Part shown: piece by piece, positions 9,192-18,455 of the stretch
How positions within the stretch are numbered: position 1 is the first letter of the stretch
Layout: every line of letters starts with the position of its first letter
Source: Cupriavidus sp. 2SB
Lineage (GTDB): Bacteria > Pseudomonadota > Gammaproteobacteria > Burkholderiales > Burkholderiaceae
DNA: 64,000 bases
Assembly: GCF_005503625.1 (NCBI RefSeq)
Contig: NZ_SCMX01000004.1
Coordinates: 92,510 to 156,509 of the forward strand
Reading direction: 5' to 3'
Position numbers and translations under genes: made by a program
Notes under the pieces: generated by a model
Databases searched by the model: none
Told to the model about the DNA's origin: nothing
The model's input: the letters and a program-made list of their open reading frames with translations, nothing else

Positions 9192-10454
9192 TCACCCTCG
9201 CAGGTAGTGTCCGGCCCCAGCCCCCGCCACGCGCCCGCTCGCAAAGCAGGCAGTCAGCAGGTAGCCGCCAGTCGGCGCTTCCCAATCGAGCATTTCTCCG
9301 GCGCAGAACACGCCGGGGAGCGCGGTCAGCATCAACTGGTCGTTCATCGCTTCGAAACGAACACCACCGGCCGTACTGATGACTTCATCGATGGGCCGTG
9401 CGCGCAGCAGCCGCAGGGGCAGTGCCTTGATGGCGGCCGCCAGCGCCACGGGATCGTGCATGGCCTCTTTCGACAGCACCTCGCGCAGCAGGCTCGCCTT
9501 GACGCCGGTGATGCCCAGCCGGCTTTGCAAGTGGCTCGACACCGAGCGCGATCCGCGCGGGTGGGCCACTTCGGCAGCTACCGCCTCGGCGGATCGTCCC
9601 GGTGCGAGATCGAGCGTGATGGTGGCGGAACCGTGCGCCGTGATGAGATCGCGGATCGGCGCGGAGAGTGCGTAGACAAGACTGCCTTCGATACCCGATT
9701 CGCTGATCACGAATTCGCCTTGCCGATGCAGCGTCGTACCATCGTCGAGCGTCACATCCATCGCCACGGCCTTCACCGGCTCGCCCGCATGCCGCGTGCG
9801 GAGCAGTTCGGACCACGCGATATCAAAGCCGCAGTTGGCGGGCTGCAGCGGTGCCACATCCACGCCACGCGCGGCCAGCATCGGCAGCCATGCGCCGTCG
9901 GAGCCGAGCCGGGCCCAACTGCCGCCGCCCAGCGCGAGCACCACGGCGCGCGCCTGCACTTCGATCTCGCCGTCGCGGCTGGCAAAACGCAGCACGTGCC
10001 AGCCATCGACAGCATCCGCAAACCCGATCCAGCGATGCCGCGTATGAATGCCCACGCCCGCTTCACGCAGGCGATGCAGCCATGCGCGCAGCAGCGGTGC
10101 TGCTTTCATGTCGGTGGGGAACACGCGCCCGGAACTGCCGACGAAGGTGTCGATGCCAAGGTCATGCACCCAGGCGCGCAGCTTGTCGGCGCCGAAAGTC
10201 TCCAGCAGCGGCGCGATCCGGTCCACGCGTGCACCGTAGCGGCCAAGAAAGGCGTCGGCAGCCTCGGCGTGCGTGATGTTCATCCCGCCCCGCCCTGCCA
10301 TCAGGAACTTGCGTCCCACCGATGGCATGGCGTCGTAGACCTCCACCGACACGCCCTGCGCGGCGAGCATCTCGGCCGCCATGAGGCCAGCCGGGCCACC
10401 ACCGATGACGATGGCGCCATCATGGCGAATGGGAGAAACGGGCAAATCAGGCAT
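9192..10454 (-). CDS. FAD-dependent flavoprotein, HI0933/YhiN (TIGR03862-like) family
   Basis: A 420-residue flavoprotein with an N-terminal dinucleotide-binding motif (GGGPAGLMAAEMLAAQG). The family signature GRKFLMAGRGGMNITH follows. The C-terminal FAD-contact region reads GVFCAGEMLDWEAPTGGYLL. The HI0933 family is broadly conserved, and its physiological reaction is largely unassigned. The gene is followed after 16 nt by the convergent hydrolase gene. The amidohydrolase gene upstream ends 30 nt away, so the two may be co-transcribed. Family certain, function unknown. Confidence 0.88.
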   Translation of the reverse strand: MPDLPVSPIRHDGAIVIGGGPAGLMAAEMLAAQGVSVEVYDAMPSVGRKFLMAGRGGMNITHAEAADAFLGRYGARVDRIAPLLETFGADKLRAWVHDLGIDTFVGSSGRVFPTDMKAAPLLRAWLHRLREAGVGIHTRHRWIGFADAVDGWHVLRFASRDGEIEVQARAVVLALGGGSWARLGSDGAWLPMLAARGVDVAPLQPANCGFDIAWSELLRTRHAGEPVKAVAMDVTLDDGTTLHRQGEFVISESGIEGSLVYALSAPIRDLITAHGSATITLDLAPGRSAEAVAAEVAHPRGSRSVSSHLQSRLGITGVKASLLREVLSKEAMHDPVALAAAIKALPLRLLRARPIDEVISTAGGVRFEAMNDQLMLTALPGVFCAGEMLDWEAPTGGYLLTACFASGRVAGAGAGHYLRG

Positions 10455-10484
10455 GGCGCGAAGGGGAATCGGGGAGCCGGCGCA

Positions 10485-11351
10485 TTATAGGCGCTGCGCC
10501 TCCCCACACGGCGCAAATCCGGCCAATCCGCTAAATTCGTACAGCGCGGCGGCATTGCGCCAGCGCAGTGCGTCGACCAGTTCAGGCTGCGCGGCGATCC
10601 ACGCCAGTACGGCGCGGCATTCGTCGGCGCGGGCCGGCGCTTCGTGGTTGGTCCACGGCCAGTCGCTGCCCCATAGCAGACGATTGGTCCCGGCCACCTC
10701 GGCCCATCGCCCGATCAGCATCGGCCAGCCTTGCACATCCGCCAGTCGATAGGGCGCGCTGATCTTGACCCACAGCGCGCGGCGCGTGCGCACGTCAGCC
10801 GCCACGTCGAACACAGGGTCATCCGCGCCCGCCGGACCGGGCCGGCCAAAGTGGTCGAGCACCACCGGTACGCGCGTCGCGCCCAATGCAGCATCGAGCG
10901 CGGACAACACGGCGGCGCCCTCGCCATTGCCCGTATGCATTTCCACATGCCAGCCGAGTTCGCCAATCCGGCCGAACAACGCGTGCCACGGCGCAGTAGC
11001 GATGCGTCGCCAGCCATCGTCGCCGTACAGGTTCAGCCGGATACCTCGCACTCCGGCCTCGTCGAGCACCGCCAACTGCGCGTCATCCACGCCGGGATCG
11101 ACCACTGCCACGCCTCGCAACCGCTCCGGCATGCTGCGTAGCGCAGCAAGCAAGGCGGCATTGTCGGTACCCAGAAAACTGGTCTGCACCACCACCCCAT
11201 GCAGGTCGCCATGCCCACCCATCGCCGCCTGCCAGCCCTGCAGCGTAGCGCCATAGGGGGGGCGATAGCGCGCGCCTGCCACGGCAACGCCGGCGTGGAA
11301 CACATGGAAATGGCAATCCACCAGCAGCGTGGCGTCTTTCGTCTCGGACAC
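10485..11351 (-). CDS. Amidohydrolase-2 family TIM-barrel hydrolase (PDC hydrolase-like)
   Basis: A 288-residue metal-dependent hydrolase of the amidohydrolase-2 group, which includes 2-pyrone-4,6-dicarboxylate hydrolase (LigI) and lactonases of aromatic and sugar-acid breakdown. Visible motifs are the first-strand metal motif VDCHFHVFH, VVLDHFGRPG, and the late-strand LLWGSDWPW with its catalytic Asp. The start is a GTG with AGGAG 8 nt before it. It is divergent from a GntR regulator and the Bug receptor pair, so it probably acts on the compound those receptors bind. The substrate, likely a lactone or carboxylate, is inferred. Confidence 0.85.
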   Translation of the reverse strand: MSETKDATLLVDCHFHVFHAGVAVAGARYRPPYGATLQGWQAAMGGHGDLHGVVVQTSFLGTDNAALLAALRSMPERLRGVAVVDPGVDDAQLAVLDEAGVRGIRLNLYGDDGWRRIATAPWHALFGRIGELGWHVEMHTGNGEGAAVLSALDAALGATRVPVVLDHFGRPGPAGADDPVFDVAADVRTRRALWVKISAPYRLADVQGWPMLIGRWAEVAGTNRLLWGSDWPWTNHEAPARADECRAVLAWIAAQPELVDALRWRNAAALYEFSGLAGFAPCGEAQRL

Positions 11352-11411
11352 GGGGAAATCTCCTGTGCGGGTAAGCCCTGATATGGCGTCGATGGCCCAT
11401 CCGGGTACTCT

Positions 11412-11427
11412 AGTCCTCTATAGGAGT
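11412..11427. promoter_or_regulatory. Possible GntR operator (imperfect palindrome)
   Basis: The sequence AGTCCTCTATAGGAGT is an imperfect palindrome (arms AGTCCT and AGGAGT) in the 118-nt divergent region between the amidohydrolase and the GntR regulator. Its position fits an autoregulatory operator. Assignment rests only on symmetry and position. Confidence 0.3.
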
Positions 11428-11469
11428 CGAATCTAACACGGACGCTCCAGACTTCACAACGCCAACCTT

Positions 11470-12210
11470 ATGCCAGACCTCGCCACCCCTGCCGCCGGAT
11501 TAAGCCGCTATGGGCAGATTGCTGCCCGGCTACAGCAGAAGATCGTCTCGGGCGAATGGATGCCCGGCGCGGCCATTCCTGCGGAAAGCGCGCTGGCCAC
11601 CGAGTTCGGCATCGCACTCGGCACCATTCGCCAGGCCATCGCCGTGCTGGTGCAGGAGGGCCTGCTCGAACGCTTGCAGGGCAAGGGCACCTTCGTGCGC
11701 ACGGGGCTCAGTGGCGCGAGCATGATGCGCTTCTTCCGTTTCCGCAGCGAAGCCGAAACGGCATCCGCCGCCATCCCGCGTTCGGAAATCCTGTCGTGCC
11801 GCGCGGTGCGCCTCGACAAGACCATGGCCAGCCGCTTCGGGCTGGAGACCGGTGCGCGTGGCCTGGCCATCTCGCGGCGGCGCTGGGTGGCGGAGCAACC
11901 GCGCCTGATCGAATCCATCTGGCTGCCGCTGCCGCGTTGCGCCAGCTTGCAGGACCTGCCCGTCTCGGATTGGGGCGATCTGCTCTATCCGCTGTTGTGG
12001 CAGCAATGCGGCATCACCGTGCATCGCGCGATGGACGAGGTGACGTTCCGCCCGCTCGGCGCCGAAGAGGCCGCATCGCTCGCCTTGCCCGACGGCCACC
12101 CCTGCGCGCTCGTGACCCGGCAGGCCTATGACATCCAGGGCCAATGCATCGAGTACCGGTTGACCCGAGGCGACGCTTACGCATTCCGCTACACGGCCGA
12201 TATCCGCTGA
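11470..12210 (+). CDS. GntR/HutC-family transcriptional regulator with UTRA domain
   Basis: A 246-residue repressor-type regulator. The N-terminal winged helix is at about residues 12-78 (RYGQIAARLQQKI, IPAESALATEFGIALGTIRQAI, LLERLQGKGTFV). A UTRA ligand-binding domain follows at about 95-240 (SRRRWVAEQPRLIESIWLP...YRLTRGDAYAFRYTADI). HutC-type proteins respond to small carboxylates or sugars. It is divergent from the amidohydrolase and 43 nt before the first Bug receptor gene, so it probably controls both directions. Confidence 0.9.
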   Translation: MPDLATPAAGLSRYGQIAARLQQKIVSGEWMPGAAIPAESALATEFGIALGTIRQAIAVLVQEGLLERLQGKGTFVRTGLSGASMMRFFRFRSEAETASAAIPRSEILSCRAVRLDKTMASRFGLETGARGLAISRRRWVAEQPRLIESIWLPLPRCASLQDLPVSDWGDLLYPLLWQQCGITVHRAMDEVTFRPLGAEEAASLALPDGHPCALVTRQAYDIQGQCIEYRLTRGDAYAFRYTADIR

Positions 12211-12253
12211 CGCGCCGACGCCCACCGCACTACAGAACACCAACGGAGACACC

Positions 12254-13231
12254 ATGCGTTACTTCACCCACCTCGCGCTCGCCAGCGGCGCATGCCTGGC
12301 GCTGCCTGCTGCCCCGCTGCATGCCGCCGACGCACCATGGCCAGCGCGCCCCATCACCATCGTGGTGACTTACCCACCCGGCGGTGGTGCGGACCTGATG
12401 GCGCGCCTGATCGCCCCTGCGCTGGGACGCGAACTGGGACAGACCGTGGTGGTGGAGAACCGTCCCGGCGCGGGCGGCCAGATCGGCGCGTCCTACGTAG
12501 CCAAGGCGGCGCCCGATGGCTACACGCTGATGGTCGATGCGTCGTCCTACGCGGTGAATCCGAGCCTCTATCCGCGCCTGCCCTACGATCCGGCCAAGGC
12601 ATTCCGCGCGATAGGCGTGCTCGCGCGCTATCCCAACGTGCTGGTCGCCAACCCCTCGTTTCCCGCGAGCAGCGTGAAGGAAGTGCTCGCACTGGCCCGG
12701 CAAAAGCCCGGCACCGTGGCGTATGCATCGTCGGGCAATGGATCGGCGCAGCACCTTTCCGGCGTGCTGTTCGAGCAGCGCGCCAACGTGGATCTGCTAC
12801 ACGTGCCGTACAAGGGTGGCGGTCCCGCGATGACCGACGTGATCGCGGGCCAGGTGCCGCTGTTCTTTGCCAACGTGGCCTCGAGCCTGCAACACATCAA
12901 GGCCGGGAAACTGCGCCCGCTCGCGGTGACCAGCGACACGCGCACCAGCGCGCTGCCGTCCGTGCCGACTATGCAGGAGGCCGGCGTGGCCGGCTACGAA
13001 GTCTACGAATGGAACGCCGCGTTCCTGCCCAGCGCCACGCCCGATGCCGTGGTGGCGAAGCTCTCGGATGCGCTCCACAAGGTCATGGGCAGCCCGGAAA
13101 TCAAGCAGCGTGTCGCCGAACTCGGCGGAGAGGTGGTGGCCGCGCCTCCGGCCGAAGCCGCGCGCTTCATCGACGCACAGACCCGGAAATGGGCGAAGGT
13201 CATCAAGGACGGCAACGTCAAACCCGAGTAA
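12254..13231 (+). CDS. Bug-family tripartite tricarboxylate transporter receptor
   Basis: Periplasmic solute-binding protein of 325 residues (TctC/Bug fold). It has a cleavable signal peptide (LALASGACLALPAAPLHA-AD). Family hallmarks are PARPITIVVTYPPGGGADLMAR, VVENRPGAGG, GYTLMVD and YKGGGPAMTD. These proteins bind small carboxylates for TctAB-type carriers or serve two-component sensing. No TctA or TctB gene is present in the window. It is co-directional with a second, paralogous Bug gene 20 nt downstream. Confidence 0.93.
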   Translation: MRYFTHLALASGACLALPAAPLHAADAPWPARPITIVVTYPPGGGADLMARLIAPALGRELGQTVVVENRPGAGGQIGASYVAKAAPDGYTLMVDASSYAVNPSLYPRLPYDPAKAFRAIGVLARYPNVLVANPSFPASSVKEVLALARQKPGTVAYASSGNGSAQHLSGVLFEQRANVDLLHVPYKGGGPAMTDVIAGQVPLFFANVASSLQHIKAGKLRPLAVTSDTRTSALPSVPTMQEAGVAGYEVYEWNAAFLPSATPDAVVAKLSDALHKVMGSPEIKQRVAELGGEVVAAPPAEAARFIDAQTRKWAKVIKDGNVKPE

Positions 13232-13251
13232 GACAACCTGGCAGAGCAACC

Positions 13252-14241
13252 ATGTCCAATTTCCAGTCCGATCGCCGGCACGCGCTGTCGCTGCTCGCCG
13301 CCTTTGGCGCCAGCGCCCTCGCCCCGTCCCTGGTCCGCGCGCAGGCGTGGCCGTCCAAGACCATCCGCTTAGTCGTGCCGTTCGCGCCGGGCGGCAGCTC
13401 AGAGATCGTGGCGCGCTCCACGGCCGCCGAACTGACCAAGCTGCTTGGCGTGTCCGTGTTCGTCGAGAACAAGCCGGGCGGTGCAGGCAATATCGCCATG
13501 GGCGAAGTCGCACGCGCCGACGACAACCACACGCTGATCCTCGGCCATATCGGCACGCTCGCCGTCAATCCGTACATTTTTCCGAAGCTGCCCTATGACC
13601 CGGTCAAGGATTTCCGGCCCATCTCGCTGCTGTCGAAGGTGCCAAGCCTGTATGTGGTACATCCGGACGTGCCGGCCAAAAACCTCAAGGAGTTCGTCGC
13701 GCTCGCCAAGAGCAAGCCGGGCAAGTTGAACTACGGCTCCGCGGGCAATGGCAGCGCCCGGCACCTGGCGTTCGAATACCTGAAAGCAACCACGGGCACG
13801 TTTATCACGCACGTGCCGTATCGCGGCAGCGGTCCGCAGATCACCGACCTGCTCTCGGGCCGGCTCGATGCCGCCGCCATCGGTGCACCGGCCATTCTCC
13901 AGTTCATCAAGACGGGCAAGGTGCGATGCATCGCCACGGGCACGGCCCAGCGCATCCCGCAACTGCCGGACGTGCCCACCGTGGCCGAGCAAGGGTATCC
14001 CGGCTTTGAAATGACGCAATGGTATGGACTGATGGCGCCCGCGACGCTGCCGCAACCGGCTGCCGCCAAGCTCGCCGAAGCCACGATCAAGGCGGTCAGG
14101 AGCCCGTCTTCCGTGGAGCGCCTGGGCGCCGACGCAGCGCTGGTGGTAGGCAGCACGCCCGAGGAATTCGCCCGATTCATTGCGGCCGAGCAGCAGCGCT
14201 GGAAGCCGATCGTGGCACGCGCGGGTATCAAGCCGGACTGA
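13252..14241 (+). CDS. Bug-family receptor, second of tandem pair
   Basis: A 329-residue TctC-like binding protein. The start was taken at 13252 (MSNFQSDRRHALSLLAAFGA), which gives a signal peptide with a possible twin-arginine pair (DRRHALSLL) cleaved after VRAQA. Conserved segments are IRLVVPFAPGGSSEIVAR, VENKPGGAGN and VPYRGSGPQITDLLSG. It is clearly divergent in sequence from the preceding Bug protein, so the two probably bind different ligands. It lies convergent with the sensor kinase gene, whose family (TctE) is often paired with TctC-type proteins. Confidence 0.92.
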   Translation: MSNFQSDRRHALSLLAAFGASALAPSLVRAQAWPSKTIRLVVPFAPGGSSEIVARSTAAELTKLLGVSVFVENKPGGAGNIAMGEVARADDNHTLILGHIGTLAVNPYIFPKLPYDPVKDFRPISLLSKVPSLYVVHPDVPAKNLKEFVALAKSKPGKLNYGSAGNGSARHLAFEYLKATTGTFITHVPYRGSGPQITDLLSGRLDAAAIGAPAILQFIKTGKVRCIATGTAQRIPQLPDVPTVAEQGYPGFEMTQWYGLMAPATLPQPAAAKLAEATIKAVRSPSSVERLGADAALVVGSTPEEFARFIAAEQQRWKPIVARAGIKPD

Positions 14242-14280
14242 CGGACATCGAGAGCACCCGCCGGCCCGGAGGCACAGCGG

Positions 14281-15657
14281 TTACGTGGCTTCCGGGAGTA
14301 GCCGGCGTATGCGCACCACCAGCCCGGTGCCCGCCGCAGCCGGCCGGTTCGACAGTTCGACAGTCAGCCCATGCAGATAGGCCACGCGCCGAGCAATCGA
14401 AATACCCAGCCCGCTGCCCTGCTCTTGCTGGCCAGCAGCCCGGAAGAATCGGCTGCCGAGACGCTCCAGATGTTCGGGCGCCACGCCCGGGCCGTGGTCC
14501 GCCACCTCGATATGGTCGGTCCCGAAGGCCAGCGTCACCACGGACCCGGCCGGGCTGTAGCGCAGCGCGTTGTCAAGCAGGTTGCGCAGCATCGTACCCA
14601 GCAGCACCGGATCGCCGCAGATTTCCAACGGCTTGCCGCCATCCGCGGGCCAGAGGATTTCCATATCGACATGGCGCCGGTCGGAGAGCTGCAGGCAATC
14701 GCTGAAAACCTGCTGCGAAATCTGCTGCCAATCCACGGCTTCGCCCGCAGCCAGCGCTTCCTCGTCCTCCAGCCGGCTCATGGTGAGCAACTGCGACACC
14801 AGATGGCTCAGCCGCTCGATGCCGACTTCCACATTGACCGCAGCGCGTGCACGTTCTTCCGCATCGGGCGAGCGGCGCGCCACCTCCCACTGCGCCTTCA
14901 GCGCGGCCAGCGGTGTGCGCATCTCGTGCGCGGCATCGGCGGTCAGGCGGCGCTCATGTTCGAGCAGCGTGGAAACCCGCTCCAGCAGCGTGTTCATCGC
15001 GCGGACCAATGGCGTCAATTCGGGGGGCGCACCCTCCAGCGACATCGGCGTGGGATCGCCCGGCGTGCGTGCGGCAATGGCGTGGGAGAGCGCCAGGAGG
15101 GGACGCAACATGCGCCGGATCGCCCAGACCAGCAGCGTGGTCAGCAGCGGCAGACCGAACAGCCATGGCAGGGCCTGCGCCTGCACATAGGACACCACCA
15201 GCTCGTTGCGCTCGGCCACGATCTGCCCCACGCACACCCGCCAGCCGGCAACGGGATCGTCGAGGTAATACAGGCGCCACTTCGCGCCATCGATCGTCAT
15301 GTTGGTGAAACCGTGAATCGCGGGCATGCGGGGCAGCCGGTCGCCATCGGGATCGATGTGCAGGGCTTCGCCGCCCGGGCGCCATGCGGCAATGGCGAGG
15401 TCGCCCAGCCCCGCGTCGCCCAGATCGCCAAGATCCGTATCGCCTGGTTGCGGCCCGCTCGATGGCAGCGGCGATTTCGCGTTGGCGTTCATCAACGGCA
15501 GTACCGCCTGCATCTGCTGGGCCATGCGCACCATGGCGGTGTCGTACAACTCGTTGATTTCCTCGTGGGCACTCAGGTAGACCAGCGCGCTCGTCAGCAG
15601 CCATGCAAAGGCCACCGCCGCCAGCACGGCCAGTATCAGCCGGCGCTGCAGCGTCAT
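14281..15657 (-). CDS. Two-component sensor histidine kinase (TctE/QseC type)
   Basis: Inner-membrane kinase of 458 residues. TM1 is at about 9-29 (LILAVLAAVAFAWLLTSALVYL), followed by a periplasmic sensor of about 130 residues and TM2 near 170-190. A HAMP-like linker comes before the H-box (AAHEMRTPLAALKAQ), where His is the phosphorylation site. The N-box is LLDNALRYSPAGS and the G-boxes are DHGPGV and GSGLGISI. The start overlaps the response-regulator stop by 4 nt (ATGA). It is convergent with the Bug pair, so it may sense a carboxylate; metal or stress sensing is equally possible. Confidence 0.92.
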   Translation of the reverse strand: MTLQRRLILAVLAAVAFAWLLTSALVYLSAHEEINELYDTAMVRMAQQMQAVLPLMNANAKSPLPSSGPQPGDTDLGDLGDAGLGDLAIAAWRPGGEALHIDPDGDRLPRMPAIHGFTNMTIDGAKWRLYYLDDPVAGWRVCVGQIVAERNELVVSYVQAQALPWLFGLPLLTTLLVWAIRRMLRPLLALSHAIAARTPGDPTPMSLEGAPPELTPLVRAMNTLLERVSTLLEHERRLTADAAHEMRTPLAALKAQWEVARRSPDAEERARAAVNVEVGIERLSHLVSQLLTMSRLEDEEALAAGEAVDWQQISQQVFSDCLQLSDRRHVDMEILWPADGGKPLEICGDPVLLGTMLRNLLDNALRYSPAGSVVTLAFGTDHIEVADHGPGVAPEHLERLGSRFFRAAGQQEQGSGLGISIARRVAYLHGLTVELSNRPAAAGTGLVVRIRRLLPEAT

Positions 15658-16361
15658 GTCTTGCCTCCCTCGGCAAGGTCCGCTGGCGGCGCGTCAAGCG
15701 TATCGAGCGCGCCCAGCGTGTAGCCTGCGCCGCGCAGCGTGCGGACGATGGCCGGATGGATCTTGCGGCGCAGATGATGGATATGCACTTCGAGCGTATT
15801 GCTCTCCGTACCTTTGTCCCACGCATAGAGCTTGTCGCGCAGGAAATCCCGGGTCAGCACACGATTCGGATGACTCAGCAGGATTTCCAGCAGTTCAGAC
15901 TCCCGGCTCGTCAGGTCCACCGACTTGCCGTGCCAGAGCGCCAGCCGCGCGGCCGGATGATATTCGAGCGGACCATGGCTCCAGACCGGCTCGGGCATTC
16001 CTGCCGTCCGACGGCTCACCGCGCGTAAGCGTGCCGCCAGTTCGTCGAGCGCCACCGGCTTGATCAGGTAGTCGTCAGCGCCGGCGTCCAGCCCGCCGAT
16101 GCGGCTCGCCACGGCGTCACGCGCCGTCAGCACCAGCACCGGCGTCAGGCGCCCCTGGCGGCGCCAGCGTGTCAGCAGCGCCACGCCATCGTCATCGGGC
16201 AGGCCGAGGTCCAGCACCACCGCGTCGTAGTGCATCACCGCCATGGCACTGTCCGCTTCCGCACCCGTGCGGAACCAGTCCACGGCATGCCCGATCAGCT
16301 TCAGCCCGCGCTGGAGGCCGTCGCCAAGCATGGGGTCGTCTTCAACGATAAGGATTTTCAT
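15654..16361 (-). CDS. OmpR-family response regulator (TctD/QseB type)
   Basis: A 235-residue regulator. The start was placed at MKILIVEDDP because it is the canonical receiver beginning; the frame is open further upstream, but that part lacks homology-like features. The receiver domain is at about 1-115, with the acidic pair ED, phospho-acceptor Asp51 (VVLDLGLPDDDG) and Lys in LIKPVALDEL. The C-terminal winged helix is at about 130-225 (LTSRESELLEILLSHPNRVLTR, VHIHHLRRKI). It is co-translated with the kinase. The divergent gene is the DUF3649 protein, across a 202-nt spacer. Confidence 0.93.
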   Translation of the reverse strand: MKILIVEDDPMLGDGLQRGLKLIGHAVDWFRTGAEADSAMAVMHYDAVVLDLGLPDDDGVALLTRWRRQGRLTPVLVLTARDAVASRIGGLDAGADDYLIKPVALDELAARLRAVSRRTAGMPEPVWSHGPLEYHPAARLALWHGKSVDLTSRESELLEILLSHPNRVLTRDFLRDKLYAWDKGTESNTLEVHIHHLRRKIHPAIVRTLRGAGYTLGALDTLDAPPADLAEGGKT

Positions 16362-16490
16362 GGGTGCGGGATCGATACGGACGTTGGCCCCGATATCTAT
16401 GTCAGCGCGAATGTTACCCGGACGCGCTGAATCTGGAATGAAGGAACACCGCACCGAGCGCGCCGGGCACCACTTTTTTCAAGAACGGTT

Positions 16491-16520
16491 GGCAGGTTTC
16501 GCCATCTCGCGGGTCATGTA
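16491..16520 (+). promoter_or_regulatory. Candidate ECF (FecI-type) promoter for PepSY/efflux operon
   Basis: GGCAGGTTTC at 16491-16500 and CGCGGGTCATGTA at 16508-16520 recur with the same spacing before the receptor gene (25116-25145): 24 of 30 positions are identical. The first block suits a -35 element and the second a -10 element of an iron-starvation sigma promoter. It lies 44 nt before the DUF3649 start. The sigma factor encoded at 23571 is the obvious candidate. Inferred from the repeat and its position. Confidence 0.65.
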
Positions 16521-16563
16521 AGGTGAGACCCGTCATATCGACGGGTGCCGCCTGACTCCCGCG

Positions 16564-16851
16564 ATGACGTCCAACCCTGCGTTTCCTGTCATTTCCAGAC
16601 TATTTTCCGCTGTATTCGGCGGCTATCTGCTGGCTTCGTCGATTATCGTTGCCTCCGCCGCGCTGCTACCCGGCCAACGCGCCAGTGCCGTGATGGCGTC
16701 GAGCTTGTCAAGCTACGCCATCTACACCGCAGCGGTGATCTGGGCCTTCGCCGCCCGCACCACGCGCGGCGCCTGGTTCGGCGTGCTGGCCCCATCGGTA
16801 TTGGTGCTGGCTGTTGCCGCCGTGGCCTGGATCGCGCGGGGGCTGGCATGA
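16564..16851 (+). CDS. DUF3649 small membrane protein
   Basis: A 95-residue protein with three predicted membrane helices: RLFSAVFGGYLLASSIIVASAA type, then about 45-62, then 70-92. It matches the DUF3649 family, which is repeatedly found beside PepSY and DUF3325 genes in ferric-siderophore loci. Its molecular role is unknown. The stop overlaps the PepSY start by 4 nt (ATGA). The promoter-like element at 16491 precedes it. The ribosome site is weak. Confidence 0.85.
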   Translation: MTSNPAFPVISRLFSAVFGGYLLASSIIVASAALLPGQRASAVMASSLSSYAIYTAAVIWAFAARTTRGAWFGVLAPSVLVLAVAAVAWIARGLA

Positions 16852-18455
16852 CCGGCGGCTTCCGCCAGCGCATGGCGTGGCTGCATACGTGGGTCGGACT
16901 CTGGATGGGCTGGCTGCTGTTCGCCGTATTCCTGACCGGCGCCCTGAGCGTGTTCTACGAACCGATCACGCACTGGATGCAGCCCGAGCGCCAGACGGTG
17001 GCACGCCCTGCCGTCGATATCCCGCGCGCGCTGGCCAATGCCCAGCGCCTGTTGGCACTCAACGCCGCCGATGCCGGGCACTGGCAGATCGAGTTGCCGG
17101 GCGACGAGGACTACGCCGTTCACCTGCACTACGATGGCCAGCGTGGCCCCGAGATCCGTATGGACCCGGACTCGGGCGCACTGTTGCCGCCCGCCCGGGA
17201 TACGGCAGGCGGACGCCACTTCATCACCTTCCACTACGAGCTGCACAGCGGCATGGTGGGCGTCTGGATCGTCGCCTTCTTCACGATGGCGCTGCTCGTG
17301 GCGCTGGTCAGCGGCATCGTCACGCACAAGCGCTTCTTTGCGGATTTCTTCACGTTCCGGCCGCGCAAGGGGCAGCGTTCGTGGCTCGACGCCCATAACG
17401 CGCTAGGCGTGCTGGTGCTGCCCTTCCTGTTCGTGATCTCGTACACGGGCCTGATCATCTGGTGGCCAGACACGATGCCGGCCGGCGTGCGCATGTTCTA
17501 TACCGACCAGCGCGCCCTGTTCGACGAAATGGGTGGCGCGCACTTCCGAGAAGCCGCGTCAAGATCCGCAGGCACGCGGACAGGTACGCTGCCGAATCTG
17601 CCGGCGATGCTCGCGGACGCGCAAGCCAGGCTCTCGCGTGACAGCCAGGGCAACGACAGCATCGAGCGCGTATCGATCACGCACCCGGGCCATGCCAATG
17701 CCGAAGTGGAGTTCAGCGGCCCCTACCACTACGACGGCATCGACTTTGCCGCCGCGCGCCACTATCACTACGACGCCGCCACCGGCGCCTTCCGCTCCGC
17801 CGAATTCGACGACGAGATGGTGGGCAACGGCGACGCGCCAGCGCCGCTGATCGCCGGCTCCGTACTGCGATCGCTGCATCTGGCGCGCTTCGGCGGCACG
17901 ATGGTGGACTGGCTCTACTTCCTGAGCGGCCTGGCGGGTGCGGGCGTGATGGCCACCGGCCTGCTGCTGTTCTCGGTCAAGCGGCGCAATCGCAAACTCG
18001 AAGAATTCGGCCGCCACAGCGCACGTGTCTACGACGCCATCGACCGCCTGAACGTGGCCGTCGTGGCCAGCCTGTGCATCGCGTGCATCGGCTTTCTCTG
18101 GGCCAACCGGCTGTTGCCGGTGTCGCTCGACGAACGTCACGAGTGGGAGATCGGCGCGTTCTTCGCGATCTGGCTGGCCGCCGCGCTCCATGCTGCGGTA
18201 ACGCCGCCCGCGCGTGCGTGGCGGCTCCAGCTCGGCGGCGCAGGCCTGCTCTGCGTGGCACTGCCCGTGCTGAACGCGATCACCACGCCGTGGCATCTTG
18301 GACGCTATCTCTATCACGGAGACTGGCGGGCTGCGGGCGTGGAACTCGGCGCGCTGGCGTGCGGCGTGGCGCTGCTGTGGATCGCAACGTATCTGCGCCG
18401 CCGCCTGGGTACGGACGCGTCCGCACCCCGTCTTGCCACCGGAGGCCGCCGATGA
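16848..18455 (+). CDS. PepSY-associated TM protein (ferrisiderophore-reductase-like)
   Basis: Integral membrane protein of 535 residues. The start is at MTGGFRQRMAWLHTWVGLWM, overlapping DUF3649. Helices are near residues 15-38, 140-165, 195-215, 345-370 and 390-500. Two PepSY-type periplasmic regions lie between (PSVFYEPITHWM, ISYTGLIIWWP vicinity). His residues in the first helix (HTWVG) and in DAHNALGVL resemble haem-ligating positions of this family. Relatives such as P. aeruginosa FpvG take part in reducing Fe(III)-pyoverdine in the periplasm. Context (receptor, FecIR, pump) supports a role in iron release. Substrate not proved. Confidence 0.85.
   Translation: MTGGFRQRMAWLHTWVGLWMGWLLFAVFLTGALSVFYEPITHWMQPERQTVARPAVDIPRALANAQRLLALNAADAGHWQIELPGDEDYAVHLHYDGQRGPEIRMDPDSGALLPPARDTAGGRHFITFHYELHSGMVGVWIVAFFTMALLVALVSGIVTHKRFFADFFTFRPRKGQRSWLDAHNALGVLVLPFLFVISYTGLIIWWPDTMPAGVRMFYTDQRALFDEMGGAHFREAASRSAGTRTGTLPNLPAMLADAQARLSRDSQGNDSIERVSITHPGHANAEVEFSGPYHYDGIDFAAARHYHYDAATGAFRSAEFDDEMVGNGDAPAPLIAGSVLRSLHLARFGGTMVDWLYFLSGLAGAGVMATGLLLFSVKRRNRKLEEFGRHSARVYDAIDRLNVAVVASLCIACIGFLWANRLLPVSLDERHEWEIGAFFAIWLAAALHAAVTPPARAWRLQLGGAGLLCVALPVLNAITTPWHLGRYLYHGDWRAAGVELGALACGVALLWIATYLRRRLGTDASAPRLATGGRR

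Noticed and set aside
12292..14241. Apparent 649-residue fusion of two Bug proteins
   Set aside because: The first half is an out-of-frame reading of the first Bug gene. Only the part from 13252 is a real protein, with its own signal peptide.
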